DNA of 7,309 bases. Origin: Gammaproteobacteria bacterium (GTDB lineage Bacteria > Pseudomonadota > Gammaproteobacteria > SURF-13). Position 1 is the stretch's first letter, and every line of letters starts with the position of its first letter. Of the stretch, positions 1-5,430 are shown in pieces. Under the pieces are notes generated by a model. That model had not been told where the DNA came from, did no database searches, and worked only from the letters and a program-made list of their open reading frames with translations. Location: NCBI GenBank assembly GCA_023381235.1, contig JAMCTV010000055.1:1-7309 (forward strand). The letters run 5' to 3'. The translations under genes and the position numbers were made by a program.

Positions 1-147
1 GGAATTCAAACGCTGGCTGGCGACCCCTCTCCCCTGCCCTCTCCCCTAGAGGGAGAGGGAGTGGGATGACGCTCTTCAGCGGGGAGGGAAGAACTGGAGT
101 GCGCCTTGGCGTCTTTATCCAGCTCGGCCAGCCAGCGTTTGAATTCC
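1..147. repeat. 21-bp perfect inverted repeat flanking 105 bp
   Basis: Bases 1-21 are the exact reverse complement of bases 127-147, which lie inside polA and encode the EFKRWLA region. Pairing ends at 22/126. The left arm sits exactly at the window edge and supplies the last polA-frame codons and stop. A 9-bp hairpin lies in the intervening sequence. The match is seen directly. Whether it reflects a genuine inverted duplication or a fold-back chimera at a contig end is inference. Confidence 0.9.
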
Positions 148-959
148 ATGCGTTGATAAAGCTGGCGCAGCGCGGCGGTGTCGGGCACGCGCGGTTGCAG
201 GTCGTGGGGCGTGAGAGTGAGCGGCACGTCGCACTTGATGGTCAGCACCTGTTTGTACAACGGCAGTTGCGGGATGGCGGCGCGCAGGTTTTCGCCTACC
301 TTGCCGGGGACGTCCGCTGCGTGCGCCACGAGGTTGTCCAGCGTGCCGTACTGCTTGAGCCACTTCACGGCGGTGACCGGCCCCACCTTGGGCACGCCGG
401 GCACGTTGTCTACCGCATCGCCCACTAGGGCGAGATAATCAATGATCTGCTCCGGCGTAATGCCGAATTTTTCCACCACACCTTTGCGGTCCAGCACCGT
501 ATTGGTCATGGTGTTGATGAGCGTGGTGTTGCCGTTCACCAGTTGCGCCAGGTCTTTGTCGCCGGTGGAAATGAGCGTGGCCATGCCCTCTGCCACCGCC
601 TGCGCGGCGAGCGTGCCGATCACGTCGTCGGCCTCGACCCCTTCAATGCTGATTAATGGCAAGCCCATTGCTTGTATAATGGCGTACAACGGCTCGATCT
701 GGCGCACCAGGTCATCCGGCATGGGAGGGCGCTGCGCCTTGTAGCGCTCGAACAGTTCGTCGCGGAAGGTCTTGCCCTTGGCGTCGAACACCAGCGCGAT
801 GTATTTTGGCTGATAATCGCCGATGAGCTTGCGCAGCATGTTGAGCACGCCGTACACCGCGCCGGTCGGCTCGCCCTGAGAATTGGTGAGCGGCGGCAGC
901 GCGTGAAAGGCGCGATACAGATAAGAGCTTCCGTCTACGAGTAATAAAGCGGGTTTCAT
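6..959 (-). CDS. polA: DNA polymerase I, N-terminal 5'-nuclease region (truncated or broken at the window edge)
   Basis: This is the 5'-3' exonuclease (flap endonuclease) part of DNA polymerase I, which removes RNA primers and damaged strands during lagging-strand synthesis and excision repair. The 317-residue frame opens with MKPALLLVDGSSYLYRAFHA, the usual PolA start with a metal-binding Asp at residue 9. Further acidic metal ligands lie in EGVEADDVIG (106-115) and STGDKD (131-136). The helix-3-turn-helix motif is GDAVDNVPGVPKVG (180-193). The nuclease part closes normally at MEFKRWLAEL (271-280). Full PolA is about 900 residues, so the proofreading and polymerase domains are absent. After residue 297 the frame enters a PSPSRGEG-type repeat and stops at 6-8. 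ATG at 959 is preferred to the upstream TTG at 986 because family homology starts there. The nuclease call is secure. Whether the stop is real or a contig-edge artefact cannot be decided here. Confidence 0.9.
   Translation of the reverse strand: MKPALLLVDGSSYLYRAFHALPPLTNSQGEPTGAVYGVLNMLRKLIGDYQPKYIALVFDAKGKTFRDELFERYKAQRPPMPDDLVRQIEPLYAIIQAMGLPLISIEGVEADDVIGTLAAQAVAEGMATLISTGDKDLAQLVNGNTTLINTMTNTVLDRKGVVEKFGITPEQIIDYLALVGDAVDNVPGVPKVGPVTAVKWLKQYGTLDNLVAHAADVPGKVGENLRAAIPQLPLYKQVLTIKCDVPLTLTPHDLQPRVPDTAALRQLYQRMEFKRWLAELDKDAKAHSSSSLPAEERHPTPSPSRGEGRGEGSPASV
24..59. repeat. Palindromic C-rich/G-rich repeat of the PSPSRGEG-encoding type
   Basis: Two copies of CCCTCTCCCCT (25-35 and 37-47) sit at a 12-bp period. 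The second overlaps a perfect 9-bp hairpin, CCCTCTCCC (37-45) with GGGAGAGGG (51-59) and a CTAGA loop. Read on the minus strand in the polA frame it gives HPTPSPSRGEGRGEG. Peptides of this kind are often predicted from short palindromic repeats dispersed in proteobacterial genomes; I recognise this from memory of such repeats. It lies where PolA has its variable linker between the 5'-nuclease and 3'-exonuclease domains. Confidence 0.7.
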
Positions 960-991
960 GCCACACGGCTCACAGGGATAGGTCAACCATT

Positions 992-1705
992 ATGAACGAT
1001 ACTAATAAAACTGCCCACCGCAGCGTGGACGACAAGCTGCTGTCGCGCGAATCCTGGAAAATCTTCCAGATCATGGCCGAGTTCATCGAGGGCTTCGAGC
1101 GCTTGGCCGAGATCCGCCCTTCGGTGAGCATCTTCGGCTCCTCGCGCACCGCGCCCGGCCATCCTTATTATGAGATGGCCGAACGCATCGCGCGCACCCT
1201 GTCGGACGCCGGCTTCTCCGTCATCAGCGGCGGCGGCCCCGGCATCATGGAGGCGGTGAACAAGGGCGCGCAGGCGGGCAAGTCGCCCAGCGTCGGGCTC
1301 AACATCAAGCTGCCGCATGAACAAATCGCCAACGCCTATCAGGACCTCTCGCTCAACTTCCGCCACTTCTTCTCGCGCAAGGTGATGTTCGTCAAATACG
1401 CCTCGGCCTACGTGGTGCTGCCGGGCGGCTTCGGCACCCTGGACGAGCTGGCGGAAATCCTCACCCTGATCCAGACCGGCAAGGTGCGCCGTTTTCCGGT
1501 GATTCTGGTACACTCTGAATATTGGACCGGGCTGCTCGATTGGTTCAGGGGCACCCTGGTGACGGATGGCGCCATAGACGCCGCTGACCTGGAGCTGATG
1601 CAGGTGCTGGACGACGCGGATCAGGTAGTGGATGCCATCTTCGAATATTATCAGCGCCGCGGCGCCGCGCCGTCCGCGGATGAAGAGCAACGCATTTTGC
1701 TGTAA
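992..1705 (+). CDS. LOG family protein (TIGR00730, Rossmann-fold nucleotide-binding)
   Basis: This 237-residue protein belongs to the LOG / 'lysine decarboxylase-like' family. Characterised members are cytokinin riboside 5'-monophosphate phosphoribohydrolases, which release a free base from a nucleoside monophosphate. The two family signatures are present: GGGPGIMEA (80-88) and PGGFGTLDE (144-152), with R129-K130 in the expected active-site stretch. The fold begins at VSIFGSSR (45-52) after a helical N-terminus of about 40 residues, as in the longer bacterial LOG proteins. No signal peptide or membrane segment is visible, so it should be cytosolic. ATG at 992 has AGG nine bases upstream. It diverges from polA with only 32 bp between starts. 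It ends directly against the repeat region at 1706. The physiological substrate in bacteria like this is not established; purine nucleotide salvage or stress-linked hydrolysis is a guess. Confidence 0.88.
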   Translation: MNDTNKTAHRSVDDKLLSRESWKIFQIMAEFIEGFERLAEIRPSVSIFGSSRTAPGHPYYEMAERIARTLSDAGFSVISGGGPGIMEAVNKGAQAGKSPSVGLNIKLPHEQIANAYQDLSLNFRHFFSRKVMFVKYASAYVVLPGGFGTLDELAEILTLIQTGKVRRFPVILVHSEYWTGLLDWFRGTLVTDGAIDAADLELMQVLDDADQVVDAIFEYYQRRGAAPSADEEQRILL

Positions 1706-1744
1706 GTGGCTCTGGATAAGTCCATCCTGGACTTCTCAGAGCAC
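1706..1744. repeat. Two-tier hairpin just after the LOG stop codon
   Basis: The outer stem is GTG(g)CTCTG (1706-1714) with CAGAGCAC (1737-1744), carrying one bulged G. The inner perfect stem is AAGTCC (1718-1723) with GGACTT (1729-1734) around a 5-nt loop. It starts one base after the LOG stop codon and could protect or terminate that transcript, but it lacks a T-run. Confidence 0.65.
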
Positions 1745-1761
1745 GAAAAGTAAAAACGTGG

Positions 1762-1780
1762 CCATAAGATTTTATTATGG
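1762..1780. repeat. Small AT-rich hairpin
   Basis: CCATAA (1762-1767) pairs with TTATGG (1775-1780) around a 7-nt loop. GAAAAG (1745-1750) and CTTTTC (1783-1788) could extend it as an outer, asymmetrical stem. It forms part of the MITE-like region. Confidence 0.5.
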
Positions 1781-1790
1781 TGCTTTTCTT

Positions 1791-1822
1791 CATTTTTCAA
1801 ACACATTCGTGTTTGAAAAATG
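1791..1822. repeat. Perfect 14-bp stem-loop
   Basis: CATTTTTCAAACAC (1791-1804) is perfectly complementary to GTGTTTGAAAAATG (1809-1822), with a 4-nt ATTC loop. No T-tract follows on the plus strand. It is the longest perfect hairpin in the window, and its stem is AT-rich, unlike the GC-rich surroundings. Confidence 0.8.
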
Positions 1823-1842
1823 GCGGCACATCCATGTGCCGC
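1823..1842. repeat. Perfect 9-bp stem-loop with 2-nt centre
   Basis: GCGGCACAT (1823-1831) pairs with ATGTGCCGC (1834-1842) across CC. It directly abuts the preceding 14-bp hairpin with no spacer, so the two would stack as a tandem structure or extrude together as cruciforms. Confidence 0.75.
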
Positions 1843-1897
1843 ATGGACCCCTGACTTAATCAGAGGTTCCTTTAACCTTGTTCTACAAAGAAAAAAT

Positions 1898-1903
1898 TAA
1901 GGA
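1898..1903 (+). promoter_or_regulatory. Ribosome binding site of the DUF2782 gene
   Basis: TAAGGA lies seven bases before ATG 1911. It favours that start over the in-frame TTG at 1878, which would add eleven residues ahead of the signal peptide. Confidence 0.75.
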
Positions 1904-1910
1904 CCCTGCC

Positions 1911-2243
1911 ATGCGACCTTATACTTTACTATTAAGCCTTGTCATAACGTCTTTTGCCTACGCCGCCGAGACTGAACTCGCCCCCGCGCCGGAACCGCCG
2001 CTGCTGCCGGAACAAGTGCAAAGCGGCGAGACGCTGGAGCCGGAGGTCACCATCATCCAGAAAGAAGAGGAAGTTGTGGAGGAGTACCGTATCAACGGCC
2101 GGCTGTATCAGGTGAAGATCACCCCCACCAGGGGACTGCCCTATTATCTGATAGACACCGACGGCGACGGCGAACTGGAGACGCGCGCCAACGACATCAC
2201 CAAGAGCCATGTGCCACAGTGGGTGCTGTTTAGCTGGGACTAA
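1911..2243 (+). CDS. DUF2782 family secreted protein
   Basis: This 110-residue exported protein has no known biochemical function. Residues 1-18 form a signal peptide, with a hydrophobic core at TLLLSLVITSF and likely cleavage after A-Y-A18. An acidic, proline-rich stretch follows, then the family core VTIIQKEEEVVEEYRINGRL (46-65) and YQVKITPTRGLPYYLID (66-82). The C-terminus PQWVLFSWD is typical of DUF2782. DTDGDGELE (82-90) resembles a calcium-loop pattern, but no EF-hand can be claimed from it. Homologues commonly lie between polA and thrB in gammaproteobacteria, as here. The gene is 71 bp upstream of thrB on the same strand, so co-transcription is plausible. It should be periplasmic. A structural or envelope role is only a guess. 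Confidence 0.85.
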   Translation: MRPYTLLLSLVITSFAYAAETELAPAPEPPLLPEQVQSGETLEPEVTIIQKEEEVVEEYRINGRLYQVKITPTRGLPYYLIDTDGDGELETRANDITKSHVPQWVLFSWD

Positions 2244-2314
2244 CCGCTCGCCTCTTCTCTCCATTACAAACGGGCACGGAAGCCCCGCCGCTTTTCATAA
2301 ATAGAGTTCCACGC

Positions 2315-3256
2315 ATGTCCGTCTACACCCGTGTCGAACCGCAACAACTCAAGGAATTTTTGCACAGCTACCCGCTGGGCGAACTGGTGACCTACTCCGG
2401 CGTAAGCGCCGGCATCGAAAACACCAACTATTTCGTCACCACCACCGAGGGTGAGTTCGTGCTCACCCTGTTTGAATCCACGCCTTATCAGCACCTGCCC
2501 TATTTCCTCGACCTGATGGCGTTTCTGGCCGAGCACGGCGTGCCGAGCGCGCATCCGCTCGCCGACAGGCAGGGGCGTTATTTGACTGCGCTGTGCGGCA
2601 AGCCCGCCGCGCTGGTGCGCCGCCTCAAGGGCAGCGACGTGCGCGAGCCCGGCGCCGCGCACTGCGCCGCGCTGGGTCAGGCGCTAGGGCACATGCACCG
2701 GGTGGGCGTCTCCTTCGGCGGGCGGCGCGACAACGACCGCGGCCTGGCCTGGCGCGAAGCCGCCGCGCGCAAGGTGTTGCCCTGCTTAAATTCCGCGGAC
2801 GCCGCGCTGCTGCGGGATGAGATGGCCTATCAAAAACAGAACCCGTGCGCGGGCTTGTCGCAAGGAGTGATCCACGCCGACCTGTTCCGCGACAACGCGC
2901 TGTTCGTGGACAGCAAGCTCACCGGAATCATAGATTTTTATTACGCCTGCAATGACGCCCTGCTCTACGATGTGGCGGTCACGGTGAATGACTGGTGCAG
3001 CGATGCGAGCGGCGCGCTGGATGCATCCCGGCTCGGCGGGTTGCTTGACGCCTACGTGCGCGAGCGTCCGTTCGCCGCGGCGGAGCGCGCAGCCTGGCCG
3101 GTGATGCTGCGCGCCGCCGCGCTGCGCTTCTGGCTCTCGCGCCTGCATGATCTGCATTTTCCGCGCCAGGGCGAAATTACCCACACCAAGGACCCGGAGG
3201 TATTCAAACGTATCCTGCTGGAGCGCCGGCGCACCGCGCAAACGCTCGCTCCGTAG
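2315..3256 (+). CDS. thrB: Homoserine kinase, ThrB type 2 (APH-like fold)
   Basis: This enzyme phosphorylates L-homoserine with ATP to O-phosphohomoserine, the penultimate step of threonine synthesis, in the cytosol. The 313-residue protein has the aminoglycoside-phosphotransferase-like kinase fold found in pseudomonads and related bacteria, not the GHMP fold of E. coli ThrB. Family hallmarks are the N-terminal GVSAGIENTNYFV (29-41), the nucleotide-site strand EFVLTLFE (47-54), the catalytic loop VIHADLFRDN (185-194) with D189 and N194, and the metal-binding IIDFYYACND (205-214) with D207. The C-terminal DPEVFKRIL (293-301) is also typical. The length is complete and no key residue is missing. 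ATG 2315 is the first start consistent with the family; upstream there is only a weak GAG-like ribosome site. It follows the DUF2782 gene and converges on the GGDEF-EAL remnant with five bases between stops. Confidence 0.93.
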   Translation: MSVYTRVEPQQLKEFLHSYPLGELVTYSGVSAGIENTNYFVTTTEGEFVLTLFESTPYQHLPYFLDLMAFLAEHGVPSAHPLADRQGRYLTALCGKPAALVRRLKGSDVREPGAAHCAALGQALGHMHRVGVSFGGRRDNDRGLAWREAAARKVLPCLNSADAALLRDEMAYQKQNPCAGLSQGVIHADLFRDNALFVDSKLTGIIDFYYACNDALLYDVAVTVNDWCSDASGALDASRLGGLLDAYVRERPFAAAERAAWPVMLRAAALRFWLSRLHDLHFPRQGEITHTKDPEVFKRILLERRRTAQTLAP

Positions 3257-3261
3257 CCGGC

Positions 3262-4780
3262 TCAGGCGCGGAGACGTTCGATGTTGGCGCTGATCAGGTG
3301 ATCGGCATCCAAGCGGGTAACTGATATAAAATCCCTGCAACCCGTCGCAGCCCAGCTCGCACAATTTCCTGAAGACCGTCTCCTGCTCCACCCCTTCCGC
3401 AGTCACCTTGAGGCCCAGCGTATGAGCCAGGTCTATAGTGGCGCGCACGATCTTGGTGTCCGTGTCGTTGTCCGCCATCCCCAGCACAAACGATTTATCA
3501 ATCTTGATCTCGCTGATCGGCATCTTGCTTAAGTAGGACAGTGAGGAATAGCCGGTGCCGAAATCATCTATCGCCAGGCGCACGCCCACCGCGGCCAGAC
3601 GTTTCAGCACCTCCAGCGCGCGCGCCGGGTCACCCAGGGTGGCGCTTTCCGTGATCTCCAGAATCAGGCGCGCGGGCGCCACTTCATGGGAGGCAAGCAG
3701 TCCCGCGACGGTGTCCGTGAATTCCGGATCCAGCAAATCCTGGGTGGACAAGTTCACCGCAATGCCGATGTCAAAGCCCTGCCGCCGCCACTCCCGGCAT
3801 TTCTCCAGGCCCTTGTTGAGCACCCACTGCGTGAGCGATTTGATCAGGCCGGTGCGCTCGGCAAAGTGCAGCAACAACTTATTTTGACTGATGCCCTGGC
3901 GCAGTTCGCCCATCAAGGTCAGGCGCTGCGGACTGTGCTGATCCATGTTGGCGTCGTACACCACAAAACCGGTGTTGCGCTGCTTGGCGACATACATCGC
4001 AATATTGGCGCGCTGCAGCAGCGTGTCGGCATCGGCGCCGTGTTGGGGGAACAATACGATGCCGATGCCCGCATCCATATTCAGGGTCAATCCCTCCAGA
4101 TCAAACGGCGGTTCCATCGCCGCCAGCAGCTTGCGCGCCGCCTGCGTTACATCGTCCGGTTTTGCCGCCTTGAGCAGCAGGATGGCGAACTCGTCACCAC
4201 CGACGCGCGCCACCGAGTCGGGTTCGCACACCGCCGTCTGCAGCCGAGTCGCCATCTGCTTTAACAGGCGGTCGCCGCTGTAATGACCAAGCGTGTTGTT
4301 GACCTCCTTGAACCGGTTGAGTCCCATAAGCAGAACGGCAAGAGAAGTCTTGCCCGCATGCGCCGTAACGATTGCCTGTTCGATACGGTCGCGCAGCAGA
4401 ATACGATTGGGAAGATTGGTCAGCGGATCATGGGTGGCGCCGAGCTGCGCCTGATGCTCCAGCGCCACGGCCTGAGCCTGCAGTTCGCTGGTTTAATCTA
4501 CTACCTGGCACCGGGCCTGATAGGCGATCATGGTGCTGACGTACTGCCCCCAGGAGGCGAACACAAAGGGCAGCGCATCGAGCACCCACAGCACCGGGTT
4601 ATTGAGCTGGGCGGCCACGATCTCTTCCAAACCAAGACCGCCGTGCAAATGCTGCGCCACCAGCAGCGTCGCAAGAACGATGGCTGTCAAGGCGATGAGC
4701 ACGCCGTAAATCGCATGGCGGCTCGCCTTGGCCTTGAGCAAACGTACGTTGTCCGTCAGGTTGAATTCGGTTTGCGCCAC
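3262..4780 (-). pseudogene. Decayed membrane-anchored GGDEF-EAL (c-di-GMP turnover) gene
   Basis: One continuous homology runs through three lesions. The GTG start at 4780, with AAGGA about ten bases upstream, leads into two predicted membrane helices (residues 23-42 and 62-80). An in-frame TAA at 4493-4495 interrupts the linker, apparently replacing a CAA in VVDQTSELQAQ. The GGDEF domain follows with ATHDPLTNLPNR and RVGGDEFAILL (GGDEF at 4187-4201). The EAL domain starts at GELRQGISQNKLLLHF but jumps straight to AERTGLIK at 3862/3863. About 36 residues are missing, including the EAL signature. Later EAL-family blocks (NLSTQDLL, ITES, DDFGTGYSSL, IKIDKSF, TAEGVE) remain. An extra base in the CC at 3309-3310 shifts the frame; the other frame gives DADHLISANIERLRA and a stop at 3262. 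A separately translated 95-residue membrane peptide or an internal start is possible, but enzyme activity is unlikely. Confidence 0.87.
4493..4780 (-). CDS. Surviving N-terminal membrane-anchor reading frame of the GGDEF-EAL pseudogene
   Basis: If translated, this gives a 95-residue peptide. It has a short soluble N-terminus, then a hydrophobic helix (about 23-42, AIYGVLIALTAIVLATLLVA) and a second one (about 62-80). It stops at the TAA before the cytoplasmic GGDEF domain. It shares the frame of the downstream GGDEF sequence, so I treat it as the 5' part of the broken gene. It is listed because its own start signals appear intact. Confidence 0.4.
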   Translation of the reverse strand: MAQTEFNLTDNVRLLKAKASRHAIYGVLIALTAIVLATLLVAQHLHGGLGLEEIVAAQLNNPVLWVLDALPFVFASWGQYVSTMIAYQARCQVVD

Positions 4781-4861
4781 TGCTGGGTTATCCTTAAATT
4801 ATCGAAACCCTTTGAACCACTCGTGCAACCTTAGCGTATAACAAAGTCCCTTATTTTAACC

Positions 4862-4892
4862 CCGGCGAAGCCGCAATGAATAGCGGCGCCGG
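4862..4892 (-). terminator. Possible weak terminator after the SPOR gene
   Basis: CCGGCG (4862-4867) and CGCCGG (4887-4892) pair, with inner CCGC/GCGG pairing around a short loop. This lies 13 bases past the SPOR stop codon on the minus strand. Downstream on that strand is GGTTAAAATAAG, not a T-run, so factor-independent termination is uncertain. The rest of the 125-bp gap (4781-4905) shows only the AAGGA before the GTG start at 4780. Confidence 0.35.
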
Positions 4893-4905
4893 TATCGTGA
4901 AGATG

Positions 4906-5430
4906 TCAACCTTTCAGCTTCAGCAGCACTGCCTCAATATTGTTTTGTTTCAGGCGCGCACGCGTCGCGTTGAGTTCGGCCAAATCCCGGTACGGCCCGA
5001 TCTGCACCCGGTGCCAGGTGTCTTTATTATTCACCGTCACGGTTTGTATCGCCGCCTCGATGCCGATCAAGTTGAGACTGGCCTTGAGCCGGTCGGCTTC
5101 CTCAAAGTTCTTGAATGAACCCGCCTGCAGGATATAAGCCTCCGGTTTGCCCGCCTGCGCCGCATTGGGCCTGGGCTTCGCTCCCGTCTCCTGGTCGGGC
5201 AGCGCCACCTCCAGTTCCGGCAGGATGGTGTAAAAATCGAACCGCGGTTTGGTGGACGGCGCAGCGGCGGTTTTATTATCAGCGCTGCTTTTTTCCGCAG
5301 CGTTGGCGGCACTGGAGGCGGGCTGCGCGACGCGCGGACCCTTGAGATACACCCACAACGCGACCAGCAGACCGAGGGTCAGCCCGGCCACAAACCACCA
5401 GCCGGGCCTGGATTGCGCGCGCGCGGCCAT
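4906..5430 (-). CDS. SPOR-domain, FtsN-like membrane protein
   Basis: The 174-residue product is a bitopic inner-membrane protein with a periplasmic peptidoglycan-binding SPOR domain. A short cytoplasmic N-terminus with positive charge (MAARAQSRPG) precedes a membrane helix at about 11-29. A low-complexity Ala/Ser/Lys linker (35-62) follows, then the conserved FDFYTILPELEV (64-75). The SPOR domain runs from about 97 to 172: AYILQAGSFKNFEEADRLKA, then the second repeat WHRVQIGPYRDLAELNATRA. SPOR domains bind denuded glycan at division sites, so a septal or envelope role is likely. In many gammaproteobacteria such a gene follows argS. ATG at 5430 is chosen over GTG 5433 because GGAGAG lies six bases before the ATG, while the GTG is too close to it. 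The start shares one base with the argS stop. Confidence 0.88.
   Translation of the reverse strand: MAARAQSRPGWWFVAGLTLGLLVALWVYLKGPRVAQPASSAANAAEKSSADNKTAAAPSTKPRFDFYTILPELEVALPDQETGAKPRPNAAQAGKPEAYILQAGSFKNFEEADRLKASLNLIGIEAAIQTVTVNNKDTWHRVQIGPYRDLAELNATRARLKQNNIEAVLLKLKG

Larger units (their letters stand above)
1706..1870. repeat. MITE-like hairpin-dense intergenic repeat with imperfect terminal inverted repeats
   Basis: This AT-rich stretch between the LOG gene and the DUF2782 gene is almost entirely made of inverted repeats. CTCTGGATAAGTC (1710-1722) matches the reverse complement of GACTTAATCAGAG (1853-1865) at 11 of 13 bases, giving possible terminal inverted repeats. A further inverted copy, GGACTTCTCAGAG, lies at 1729-1741. 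Four internal hairpins follow, each listed separately. There is no coding capacity and no transposase. The right end, read inward as GGAACCTCTGATTAAGTC, resembles the ends of IS5-type elements in style, so a non-autonomous MITE is a reasonable guess. TAA occurs just outside both ends (1703-1705 and 1873-1875), but the outermost bases do not align cleanly, so a target duplication is unproven. Confidence 0.55.

Noticed and set aside
66..944. Plus-strand open frames across the polA region
   Set aside because: They are antisense to a clearly homologous PolA nuclease, have no ribosome sites and show no recognisable domains; high GC content explains them.
960..986. Nine-residue N-terminal extension of PolA from TTG 986
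   Set aside because: PolA homology begins at the ATG at 959, and the extension has no family counterpart.
983..1690. A 235-codon minus-strand frame opposite the LOG gene
   Set aside because: It lies fully antisense to a gene with two clear signature motifs and reads as His/Arg-rich shadow sequence.
1791..1842. Tandem hairpins as a rho-independent terminator of the LOG gene
   Set aside because: Neither stem is followed by a T-tract on the plus strand, and the pair sits inside a larger repeat structure, so a repeat element explains it better.
1703..1875. TAA target-site duplication around the MITE-like region
   Set aside because: TAA is found outside both ends, but the terminal repeats do not extend to equal distances, and a 3-bp match in AT-rich DNA is weak.
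1992..2180. EF-hand calcium site in the DUF2782 protein (DTDGDGELE)
   Set aside because: The loop resembles the pattern, but the flanking helices are not evident and the family is not known to bind calcium.
2786..3261. C-terminal extension of the minus-strand GGDEF-EAL reading frame across thrB
   Set aside because: It is antisense to the well-supported thrB gene, begins after a detectable frameshift, and shows no family-like sequence. The shifted frame gives the expected EAL tail ending at 3262.
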